Below, in pieces: positions 42,865-51,824 of a DNA stretch of 64,000 nt. The DNA is from Tillandsia leiboldiana (lineage: Eukaryota; Streptophyta; Magnoliopsida; Poales; Bromeliaceae), in NCBI GenBank assembly GCA_029204045.2, contig JAQNDB010000506.1, forward strand, positions 16,183 to 80,182, given 5' to 3'. Position numbers and translations under genes: made by a program. Numbering within the stretch: the first letter of the stretch is position 1; each line of letters opens with the position of its first letter. The notes under the pieces were generated by a model. That model was not told the DNA's origin. It saw nothing but the letters and a program-made list of their open reading frames with translations, and searched no databases.

Positions 42865-43804
42865 TCTTCTTTTTGAAATCTTTGCTTAGGATAGGTTTTG
42901 TATTTGTTTTTGTTCTATTCAATATCTATGTTTGTACATAGGACATTAATTGAGCATAGATCATAATTGACTTTAATTGCATCTGTTCACACATTTAGAA
43001 ATTTATTATGCTTTTGCCATCATAATATTTCACTGTTGCAATGATCATTTATGTTAATTAAATCATCTTCTAAAGTGATCAAAGTCAATTTCTCTCTCAA
43101 TGATCTCTTGGTATAGTCATTATCTTATTTGACTGTTTAGTCGAGTATGAAATCGAGATCAATTTTTGGTTGAATACTTTATATCTTAAATAATTGATAG
43201 CCAATTGAGGGGGAGTCAAAGATAATGTAAAATGCTCAAAAGATGTGGAAAGAGTTACATCCCAATGAGGAGTGTGAAAACTACCACCACATGGAGGAAA
43301 GAGCTACCACCTCGGTCGTCCGAGTATTGTGTGCAGCTACCACATGTATACCAAGCATGGTTGTTCAAATTTTTGATTAAGTAAAATGCATATTGAAATA
43401 CTTGACTCTGTCAAATTTCAAGGTTGGTATAAGGTGGGATTTTAAAGAAAGATGCTCAAAGAGCCACTCTCTTCAACAGATTGTCTAGAAATATTATCTA
43501 CTATATTTGGGATTTCAAACATCTATTGATCTTTGTATTTCATTTTCTTTACTGAATTGATGATTTGATAAAGGCATTACTCATAAGATCAAGTTAGATG
43601 TGATTGAAGGTGTTCAACTTTAAGGGATTTAATTTTTGTAAATTTTCGTTTCATTTTTGGATATTATTGATAGATTTGGCATAATCTAATTCTTGTTGTA
43701 TGAAACGATGATTTTTGTTTAAAGTTGATACACATTTGTGCTTACAATCTTTTTCTGGATTTTCCTGAATTTCTCTGAAATTTTCTAAAGAAAAAGTTGG
43801 GGCC
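42865..43804 (+). other. D: pol-ORF2 spacer
   Basis: Noncoding AT-rich spacer shared with A, B and C. It includes the tract CAATTGAGGGGGAG (43203-43218) and the CTCGG-TCGT-CCGAG hairpin near 43312. Confidence 0.65.
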
Positions 43805-43974
43805 GATCCGGATCGGGCAAGGTGATCCGGATCCCGAACGCAGGTTTTCTCCTGCGGGCTGACGATCCGGATTGGACCTGCCGATCCGGATCCCGAACGC
43901 AGTTTTCTAACTGCGGGTAGCCGATCCGGATCGCAAGCTCGGGAGGATCCGGATCGCGGCTAGGTTTTTATAAA
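43805..43974 (+). promoter_or_regulatory. D: internal palindrome array plus TATA-like box ahead of ORF2
   Basis: Five to six GATCCGGATC-type palindromes with hairpins CGCAGG-loop-CCTGCG and CGCAGTT-loop-AACTGCG between them, followed by TATAAA at 43969-43974. Copies the order of the LTR promoter; a candidate internal promoter for ORF2. Confidence 0.5.
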
Positions 43975-44091
43975 GAACAAAAGGGTTTTGATTTCTTTTA
44001 CTCCAATCTTTTGTTCAAAAGTCTCCAGAGCGCTTCTCTCTAGATTTCATCCTCCTTGGAAGCTTTCAAACTCAAAGTTCTTCAATTCCAA

Positions 44092-44471
44092 GTAAGTTTT
44101 ATTGATCAAAATCTCGGTTTTTCACCGTTTTTCTCTTTTCCTCCTCAAACGCACGATTTTCTTGGATCAACTTTGTTTGTGGATGGTTTTTGATCAAATT
44201 TCTTTTGAAATAAGAACTCTGGGTAGATTAGTTTTGATTATATGCAAGGTTTTCTCCTGATTAACGGATTTTTAGGCTTCGATTTCTAAAATTTCGGTTT
44301 TAGGGCATATAATAAGGATTTTCGAAATTCATGCAATTGATCTACTTTTAAAAGTCCTTTTGCAAAACTAATTTGATTCTTGGCTTCTCTACATGATTAT
44401 GATTGTTTGGGTACAATTTTTCAAATTTTTGAAAACTAAGAATTTTTGTGTTCTTGAGTTGGTCTTCACAG
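44092..44471 (+). other. D: candidate 5'-UTR intron of ORF2 (380 bp)
   Basis: Donor CCAA|GTAAGTTT, acceptor GGTCTTCACAG|GA, T-rich in between as plant introns are. The first ATG after the acceptor is the ORF2 start. Confidence 0.55.
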
Positions 44472-44501
44472 GATTTAAATCTTCTCAAAGCACTTGGATC
44501 A

Positions 44502-45857
44502 ATGGGATTCTCATGGATCATTCTTTTGTTGGTCACAATAGTGCACACTCGGGCCACAAACAAATTAAAGAGAGCTAAGAAAACACAACAAAAAGGTGAA
44601 TTTGTCGAGGTCAGTGATACAGAGGTGGATTGTCACGAGATAGATTGGACTGCATTGACAGATGATGATGAATCATTGCCTGAACAAAAGGCGTCCGATG
44701 CTTCGAAAGAAAAAGCACCCATGGACAAAGGAAAAGCGCCTATGACTAAACCAACCATCTCTGTGAAAAGGAAACGAGTAACTAGACGTTTTGGACTACG
44801 ACGAGACGCTGATTTTAACACACCGATAGTTCCTGACTCCCCGCCTCGCGTGGAAGGAGTGTTCGTCAGCATGGATCGCGTTCGAGCGTTTGAACGTCGT
44901 GAATGCATCGGTGAACGTCATGTCAACATTGAAGCTCTCCGAAATCACTCACCTGAGTTTGGAACCTTGATTGAGCAAGCTAATCTCATCCAAGCCTGCC
45001 GATTCCCCGAACTACTTGGGTATTGTTTGTATCGTGTAAGGACCTTTTACACGAATGCAACACATCTTCAAGAAGGAGAACATGGATCAATGCATTTCTA
45101 TACAATTATCCAAGGGATGAAACTTAAAATCACTCCGCAGCTAATTGGCGAAGTTCTTGGAATGGAATCTAACACATTGGGGGTCAACTTTTTGAAAGGA
45201 AAAAGTTTGACGAATGCCTTGTGGCGAACAGTGATAGATAAAATTTGTTTGGAAGGAACGAATTCAGCTAATGGTAAAAGTGTAAAATCCAAACATCTTC
45301 GACTGGAATACCGATTTCTAAATTTCATCACGTGTTACAACATTCTACCTAACATGCAGACTAAGGTCGTGAGATGGGAGAGACTGCTGTTCCTATATCT
45401 CTTAGGTCATCCCTCTGAGGCTGTAGGATTGAACATGAATATCCCCTACATAATTTGGAATAGAATGTCAAGATATATTGTACATCCTCATCCTTCTGAA
45501 CGACTTCCGTTTCCATTAATCATCATGAGGATCTTACAAAAGTTTGACATTGATATAAGCTCGACATCTTATCAACACTGTTGGGGGATGATAGATGAGT
45601 TAACGATTGTGAAGTCACTTCACAAACTACCACATGTTACTCCGACACATTCCACTGGAAAGAAACCTTGTGTCGGCACCTCGGCCTCACCGTCTCAACA
45701 AGCATCAGAACAAAGGCGAATGTCTGAAGAACTCGAGATCATAACGGCATCCCAAATTACATTGACCAAGAAAGTAAATTCAATGAGGAAATTGATCAAG
45801 AACATGTTCACTAAGATGGGATATAGTGCGTCTGAGGACTCAGACTCGGATGACTAA
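44502..45857 (+). CDS. D: ORF2, envelope-position protein (451 aa)
   Basis: Third copy of the ORF2 family. Start chosen at the first ATG after the candidate acceptor; the frame is open further upstream but only from non-ATG codons. Hydrophobic start FSWIILLLVTIV, charged linker, conserved globular part with RRECIGERH, and a C-terminal coiled coil shortened by about 25-30 residues against A and B, then an acidic end (EDSDSDD). Position after pol is that of the env-like ORF of Sireviruses. No fusion peptide or furin-type site is recognised, so an envelope function is not shown by the sequence. Confidence 0.77.
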   Translation: MGFSWIILLLVTIVHTRATNKLKRAKKTQQKGEFVEVSDTEVDCHEIDWTALTDDDESLPEQKASDASKEKAPMDKGKAPMTKPTISVKRKRVTRRFGLRRDADFNTPIVPDSPPRVEGVFVSMDRVRAFERRECIGERHVNIEALRNHSPEFGTLIEQANLIQACRFPELLGYCLYRVRTFYTNATHLQEGEHGSMHFYTIIQGMKLKITPQLIGEVLGMESNTLGVNFLKGKSLTNALWRTVIDKICLEGTNSANGKSVKSKHLRLEYRFLNFITCYNILPNMQTKVVRWERLLFLYLLGHPSEAVGLNMNIPYIIWNRMSRYIVHPHPSERLPFPLIIMRILQKFDIDISSTSYQHCWGMIDELTIVKSLHKLPHVTPTHSTGKKPCVGTSASPSQQASEQRRMSEELEIITASQITLTKKVNSMRKLIKNMFTKMGYSASEDSDSDD

Positions 45858-46679
45858 TTTGTGCTTTAACAATTTTTGTGCAAATTTGTGCAGGATTTTA
45901 TCTGTTTAGACTTTAGTTCAGCTTTTAGGACTTATTTTTAGTTCTAGTTCTTATTTTTCGGAACAATTTTTGAAATCTTTAACTCTCCTTAAATTTTTGT
46001 GTTTTTTGGCTAATTTTGTGACAAAAAGGGGGAGAGAGTTTATAGAGAACTTGAACAATGATTGATTGAACATGATGATGTGTTGGAACATCAAAGGTAA
46101 GTTGAAACACAAAGGTAAGTAGAACTTCAACTTTTGGTTTTTCCATTTGTTTGAATGCATGCCTCGACTAACTATTTGCTAACTATTTGGGCATGTAATA
46201 TAACTAACAAGTTGATGTTCACTAACAAGTTTGTGACACTTGGTTTTTGATTGCATAGAAGATATGTTGGTTCTTAACTCTGATCAATTACATATCTATA
46301 TATATATATTAGTTTGTCACAAACATGTTCATGACATTTGGTTTTTACGTGCAAAAGGGATATGTTGGTGTTTATTTAACTATGATCAGTTTACATATCT
46401 GAATATAAATGTCATGGTAAGTATAAATGAGTTTAAACTTCATCTCTGTTTGTGTTTTTTGAATAATACAAAATTCTTGAGGTATCTAACGATTTCTTTT
46501 GTCAAGAATGATTTCTTTTTGCAGAGAGTACAGATGTCTAAGTCTAGAGTCTGTTTTAGGGTTTTAACTCATGTACTGTATTTTGGATCTCCATTGTAAA
46601 TTTTTGTTGTATGGTGATAGCAACAAAAATATCTTTTTGAATTTTCTTTAGTGGATCTATGTTTTGTCACGAAACCGCC
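45858..46679 (+). other. D: 3' noncoding region with tandem duplication
   Basis: T-rich noncoding sequence. A polypurine-like tract is at 46023-46038. Two imperfect copies of a segment (about 46234-46305 and 46333-46410, each with GATATGTTGGT and TACATATCT) lie in tandem, as in A but not in B. Confidence 0.65.
46023..46038 (+). promoter_or_regulatory. D: internal polypurine-tract-like motif
   Basis: AAAAAGGGGGAGAGAG. Confidence 0.55.
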
Positions 46680-46691
46680 AAAGGGGGAGAT
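46680..46691 (+). promoter_or_regulatory. D: polypurine tract
   Basis: AAAGGGGGAGAT directly before the 3' LTR. Confidence 0.88.
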
Positions 46692-46918
46692 TGTTACGGA
46701 ATTTGAGTTGGCGTAGTTTCGTGAAAGTCTCAAGTCTTGAAGATTGAAGGTGAAGAAAGTTGGATCATTTAACTCAATCTCAAGTAAGAAGAATTCAAAA
46801 GGATCAGGTATGTTTAACTAAAGAATTTGTGTGATCCGAATACTTCTTGTAGTGTAGAAACACTTGGAAGAATCTTTCATTGCATAAAAATCAAAAACTG
46901 GACTTGGGACATGTTCAG

Positions 46919-47273
46919 GATCCGGATCAGGTTGTTCGATCCGGATCCCGAAGGTGGTTCGTTCATACATCGTCGCAATCCGGATCGTAGTCTCTTGATC
47001 CGGATCCCGAACGTTGAGTTTACCATCTACCTTGAACGATCCGGATCTTGCTTCGCAATCCGGATCCCGAACGTTGATGTTTGGTAAACTGTATGAACGA
47101 TCCGGATCGTAGTCACATGATCCGGATCCCGAACCTTCGTTTTTCTGGAATTGGCTGTTTCGTTATGACGATCCGGATCCTAGTTATCACGATCCGGATC
47201 GCCGTCCGTAAATATCCAGAAATGGTTGGTTTTTGATTCTTATCTCCTTCCTAGGGTTTCTAACCTATAAATA
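46919..47273 (+). promoter_or_regulatory. D: 3' LTR promoter, palindromes and TATAAATA
   Basis: TCCGGATC cores at 46921/46940, 46979/46999, 47040/47059, 47101/47121 and 47172/47193: pairs 19-21 bp apart, most pair starts about 61 bp apart. TATAAATA at 47266. Confidence 0.78.
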
Positions 47274-47551
47274 CACCCTATGTCTTTCTTTCTAGGGTGA
47301 ATCCACATAGCCGTCATTTTCTTGTATCATCTTATACGGCTATAGATCCACATATAGAGAAGAAAGGAAATCATTAGAGAATACTCTATGTTTCTTCATC
47401 TATATTGATTAGTTTGATTCTAGGTTTTCATACTCACATCTTGAGTTGAATCAAACTAATGAATACTTAGATGGTATTTCCGATCTATCTTTGATCTAAG
47501 TATTCGGCGGATCATCACCACCCAAAAAACAACGATTTTCCCCAAAAATCG

Positions 47552-47729
47552 GCGCGTGGATTCGCGTGTCCTTGTGGATTCAAGGTTCAATCGCTCTCGT
47601 GGATTCGGAGCGAGGCACGTTCGTGGATTCGAACGGTGCTATTGGGTGAAGACCGTGGATTCGGTCGGACGTCGTGGATTCGACGTTGGACGCCGTGGAT
47701 TCGGCGTTGGGCGCAGATCGTGGATTCGA
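47552..47729 (+). repeat. D: 3' LTR TGGATT-loop hairpin array
   Basis: Loops start at 47557, 47575, 47600, 47624, 47656, 47675, 47696 and 47721. Stems in order: GCGCG/CGCGT, CCTTG/CAAGG, GCTC(T)CG/CGGAGC with one bulge, CGTTCG/CGAACG, GACCG/CGGTC, ACGTCG/CGACGT, ACGCCG/CGGCGT, TCG/CGA. It lies about 250-430 bases downstream of the expected transcription start. Confidence 0.88.
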
Positions 47730-48029
47730 GAAGCGTCGGAGCGAGCGGAGAAGATCCTCTAGGAGCGTATGGAAAAGGTTGAGTCGTAAGTGTGTACGGT
47801 AAATCACCTTGTACGTGTTTTAATTCTAGTGGATTTCTGCCGTGTTATCGGTCCCGTGGTTTTTTACTCCGGTGATGGAGTTTTCCACGTAAAAATCTTG
47901 CGTGTTATTTTATTTTCCGCATTGGGTTTTATCGCAACGATTTTTGGAGTGTTTATACGTTTACACCTATTCACCCCCCCTCTAGGTGTTTCTTCCCCTA
48001 TTTAGATCCGTATTAAATACGACCCAACA

Positions 48030-48096
48030 GATACTTTCCACTGGCCGAGCAACCAGATGGATGCATTGCCCCTGGCCGAGTTACCAGGTGGGCACA
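48030..48096 (+). repeat. G: minisatellite remnant between D and E
   Basis: Sixty-seven bases identical to 57766-57832, with the unit CTGGCCGAG-N-ACCAG. It shows that D and E are both inserted in the same array of element G. The last five bases GCACA are the left target duplication of E. Confidence 0.8.
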
Positions 48097-48447
48097 TGTA
48101 GAGTACCGGAGCTTCGGGCAGTGTGCCGACTCCACGTGGCAGCCTGGTATTGTGGAAATACCTTTAGCAGTTTCTGTTCGTGTTTACAGAGAGGTTCGGG
48201 TGGTCCCGGAGCGACGCGGAAGCTTTTTGGTAGAAAAGTGAGTTGCCGTCGGATTGAGAGCTTGCGGGTCGAGCTTTGGCTTCATGGATGGGATTGATGT
48301 GAGTTGATCCCTTGGGACGTGTGTATTATGATTTTACAGAGGTGTTCGGTTGGTTTCGGGGTGATGCGGGAGACCCGAGGCGAGAAAGTGAGTTATCGGC
48401 GCGATTCGGGAAGGTTCTGGCTGATTTCTGGAGGTTCTGGGTGGCTG

Positions 48448-48559
48448 GGTTCCGGAACCAAGCAGTTGGTTCCGGAACTGGCCCCTTGGTTCCGGAACCA
48501 GCTGCCTGGTACCGGAACCAGGGGTGGTGTTCCGGTACCCAAATGCTGGTACCCGAACA
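48448..48559 (+). promoter_or_regulatory. E: 5' LTR array of six palindromes at 20-bp spacing
   Basis: GGTTCCGGAACC and close variants centred at 20-bp steps (cores from 48451, 48471, 48491, 48511, 48531, 48551), about 80 bases before the TATA-like box. Two helical turns between centres would put all on one face of the DNA. Confidence 0.75.
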
Positions 48560-48637
48560 CAGACTCTGGAATGCCCGAAAAGAGCTCGGATTGGTGCACA
48601 GTGTTGAGGTATGGGCTTCCAACCACTCCCGTCATGT

Positions 48638-48645
48638 TATATACC
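48638..48645 (+). promoter_or_regulatory. E: TATA box in 5' LTR
   Basis: TATATACC; same in the 3' LTR at 55341-55348. Confidence 0.55.
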
Positions 48646-49768
48646 CCTGATCACCAGCTCCCTCACCCATCTCCCATCTCTCATCCATCCTCTTCCTTTC
48701 TTGCTGCCAGAGAAGAAGAAGAAGGGGAAGTAGAAGGAGATGAAGCAGGGTGTCCATCGGAGCTGCTTGTGAGAGTTGACCGGGTCAACGTGCGCGCGCG
48801 AGGGCAAATTGAGGTAAATTAATTGTTGGAGATTGTGGATTTGGATTCGATAGTTCTCCTCTTGGGTTTTATTGATGGAATTGATTGGGATTTTGAGCTA
48901 ATTTCCATCCTTTCTCTCCCTCTCTCCCTGTGCTCTCGGGTGCAAGCAGGGAGGTTACTGCGCAAATCCGAGGATTTGTCTGCTTCTTGCGCACGTGTGG
49001 GGGACCCTCTTGAGCTGAGCAGAGGCATGCTGAGACCTTGGGGAGTGTGTTATAGGATTGATCGGAGCTTCATGGATTTTTCCGAGACGCGCGACGGCGC
49101 GCGTGCGCGCGAGAGGCACAGTGCAGTTTTTCGTCTGTTTTCGCCCGTTTCTTCTCCGATTTCGGCGTGACCTTCGAAAAGCATTTGAGGTGGGTTGGAA
49201 TTTCTTCAAGATGTATGGAATGCCCTTTAAAGCTATTGAATGCATGTTGATCATGTTTAGCTTAATTATTTGCATAGCTGGTAAATCTGATAGTTGCCTA
49301 GAAAATTGTAGGAATACAATTGCAAGCCCCAGATATTTTTTAGCATGATCTAGAAGTGATTTGACACTAGACTGCATGTTTAGTTGGCTTTATATTGGCA
49401 TCTGAACCGTTTTAAAAATCGTCGGACCTGTTTTAATGAAAACTGGGTTTTGAAAGGAGTTTTAAAATATTGAGATCTTCCCGAGGGGTTGAGTAGGTTC
49501 AGGATGCATGTGTTCTCGTGCCAGAGGGGCGAGTGGATTTTTAGAGCATTATGAGATGACTTTCTAGTGTCATGAGAGAGTTTTGAGTTACTTGAGTTCG
49601 CGGGGTATTGAGGATGTATTCCCTGATTGGGTTACTCTAGATCATGGGTCGTGTTCTGATTTAGTGGTGGAGATGGTTCTCCCACTTAGCCTTGAGAGTT
49701 TTGGGGGCTCCGGCAGATCGAGTCGTGGAGGTTTCCCGACTCAGCCACGGGGCGTGCATTATCAGATT

Positions 49769-50031
49769 GAGTCGTTGAGGGTTCTCCGACATAGCTGTGA
49801 GAGTGTTGGGCTTTCCTGTTCGAGTCGTGGAGTCTTTCTACGACTGAGTATGCTTGTTGAGCATTGAGATCCGATCTGTTTGATCGTGTATTTTAGCCTT
49901 GAGTCGTTGAGGGTTCTCCGACATAGCTGTGAGAGTGTTTGGGCTTTTCTGTTCGAGTCGTGGAGTCTTCCTCCGACTGAGTTATGCTAGTTGAGCATTG
50001 AGATCCGATCTGTTTGATCGTGGATTATAGC
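49769..50031 (+). repeat. E: 132-bp tandem duplication in 5' LTR
   Basis: Two copies beginning GAGTCGTTGAGGGTTCTCC; also present in the 3' LTR (56472-56734). Confidence 0.8.
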
Positions 50032-51010
50032 CTGCTGAGCCTGGCTTTTTATGCCAGTTATGAGATACTTGAGATACTTGAGATACTTGAGTTCGGTGGG
50101 GTCGCTCCCCTCGAGCTACGCCCCGGGTGCGATGATGATACCGAGCCTGACGAGGCTGCGATGTGATTACTGAGATGGTCCTAGAGGGACACCCTACGTA
50201 AGTCCGTTCCTCCGGGATGTGCGGTAGTGGATGCCTACGTAAGTCCGTTCCTACGGGATGCGCGGCAGTAGATGAGCGCAGGCTTGATTGACTGGTCCAA
50301 AGAGGGACAGTCATTGGGATTGGGTGATATGTGTGAGTGAGTTTCATAGCATGTTCATAGATGAGTTTTCCTTTGAGCATGATACTTGAGGCATGTTAGC
50401 AGTAGCGAGTGTATGCACATCTTCATCATTGTAGAGTTTCTTGAGCATGATGATTGAGACATGATAGCTATAGTTTCTTTCAGCTTTTATCTATCTATTT
50501 ATCTGCATACCTATCTGTTGTGCCTCCAGTAGACTTAGTGGGCATACCGTGGATATTGAGACGGTACCCACTGGGAACTACCTTTGCAGTAGTTCTCACA
50601 CCCGCTGCGGTGACAGGTTTCCTGAGGCTGCTGTTCCGGCTTGGCTCGCGCGGAGTCAGCTGATCGAGGTGAGGACGTGGCCGTTTAGTTCCTTACCAGC
50701 ACTGAGAGTCAGAGGTAGATGTACCTTGTGTATTTTATGACTCCACTTTTGTACTGGACATTCTGAGTGATCAGTGAGGATTTCTTGTACTTTTGTAGCT
50801 GAGAGACATTGTATTGAGATTTTTTTTATTATATCAGATGTTCAGTGGATTTCTGTAGCTTTTTGGTTATTCTTCCAGCTCTGATACATTATAGCTATAG
50901 ATCTGACTTGCAGGGTAGACGCTTCGTCTGTACGGCAGTTTCCGTATAGATGGCGGATCTGTTGGCGAGCCCGGGTCGCTGTTTCGACCCCGGGGCGTGA
51001 CAGATTAGGG

Positions 51011-51022
51011 TGGTATCAGAGC
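51011..51022 (+). promoter_or_regulatory. E: primer-binding site (tRNA-iMet)
   Basis: TGGTATCAGAGC eight bases after the LTR. Confidence 0.88.
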
Positions 51023-51161
51023 CTAGGAATATAGGTCGTTGAGGACTTAGTGACCCTAGGCTATTGGTTGGACAGTAGGATGACTGTCGTGAGAGACGTG
51101 ATTGTAGCGAGAGTCCTGATTGAGTTTGTACCTCCCCCGAGGGATTGGGGCGAGTGATTTT

Positions 51162-51229
51162 ACATGTTTATTCTCTAAAGTGATTATGTTGGCTGCAGAC
51201 AACATAATACTTTAGAACAGTTAACATGT
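51162..51229 (+). ncRNA. E: leader hairpin with palindromic apical loop
   Basis: Outer stem ACATGTT/AACATGT, middle stem CTAAAGT/ACTTTAG, one bulged G, upper stem ATTATGTTG/CAACATAAT, loop G-CTGCAG-A (51192-51199). The counterpart in F differs at several stem positions, three of them with both partners changed. Candidate dimerisation or packaging element. Confidence 0.65.
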
Positions 51230-51581
51230 TATAGACTTTCGCTTGATTGGGTCGAGAGTGTTTGTGGTTTGGTTGGCCGTGACTGTTCCTCTTGTTGGCC
51301 CTGTGATGCCGTGCAGCGGCGAGGGCGTGTTTGACCTTGGATGAGGAGCCCGAACAGCGGGGGGCTGAATGGACAGAACAGAGCGAGGTCTGCGAGTTAC
51401 GGGCCCAGGTAGCTCAGTTGTTTAGGCGACGCGGCGCCAGGAAGAGAACACGGAGCGCGTGATGCGCATGTTGAGCAGAGGGTATCGTTTGAGGTATCGC
51501 CGTAGTACCTCCAGCCGCGACATCGTCGACTTCGGCCCCGTTTGCACTGTGAGTAGTGCGGGAGCAGCGAGAGATTGCTGA
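51230..51581 (+). other. E: leader and decayed start of gag
   Basis: No frame or motif is recognised beyond weak similarity to the same part of F. Confidence 0.4.
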
Positions 51582-51824
51582 TTGATAGTCGTGAATCCGC
51601 CAGTTCCATCCCCTACAGATCTCAGGGCAGAGTTGGAGCCTCGAGAGGCCGAGAACTGGATTGCCGCTTTGGAAGTGTTTGAGGACTTGTTATCTAGGAC
51701 AAGCATCGGGTGCACTTGGTTATGCACTTTGGATAAGGACGCCGAGAGTTGGTGGCGTCGAGTTGTCCTATTGAACCATCGGGAGAGCAGTCGAGGACTT
51801 GGAGCGAGTTTCTTCGACGGTTGA
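51582..51824 (+). pseudogene. E: gag fragment
   Basis: Translation contains EPREAENWIAALEVFEDLLS and DKDAESWWRRV, matching the retrotransposon gag pattern (A-E-N-W-I ... A-x-x-W-W) of Ty3/gypsy capsids. It breaks off at a stop, and the rest of gag downstream is out of frame. Confidence 0.75.

Larger units (their letters stand above)
36580..48029 (+). mobile_element. Copia element D (Sirevirus), nearly complete, young
   Basis: Plus-strand element with intact gag-pol, ORF2, polypurine tract and a full 3' LTR. The 5' LTR lacks its first 222 bases because of the deletion scar. Over the 1.1 kb that can be compared I saw one difference between its LTRs, so it inserted very recently. The right flank (GATAC...) is a minisatellite of element G; the left target duplication has been deleted, so it cannot be checked. 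With the 5' LTR start gone but TATA and leader kept, the copy may still be transcribed. Confidence 0.93.
46692..48029 (+). repeat. D: 3' LTR (1338 bp)
   Basis: TGTTACGG...CCCAACA. Full-length reference for the truncated 5' copy. Confidence 0.95.
48097..51002 (+). repeat. E: 5' LTR (2906 bp)
   Basis: Contains the 20-bp palindrome array, TATATACC (48638-48645), a 132-bp tandem duplication (49769-50031) and a 10-bp triple repeat GAGATACTTG near 50063. The 172-codon frame at 48304 is repeated in both LTRs and resembles no known protein. Confidence 0.93.

Noticed and set aside
47552..47729. Regular repeats of CGTGGATTCG that could be taken for a CRISPR array
   Set aside because: The repeat core is only 10 bp, spacing varies from 18 to 32 bp, flanks pair with each other rather than being unique spacers, and the array sits inside plant LTRs.
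47556..47762. Small ORFs over the hairpin arrays (arginine- and serine-rich peptides such as MDSRVLVDSRF)
   Set aside because: They are the translation of the hairpin repeat, occur in every LTR, and frames on both strands are equally open. No start context or continuation supports a protein.
48304..48822. 172-codon ORF in the E LTR, repeated at 55007-55525
   Set aside because: Present in both LTRs simply because LTRs are copies. It runs through the palindrome array and the TATA box, so it is promoter DNA, not a gene.
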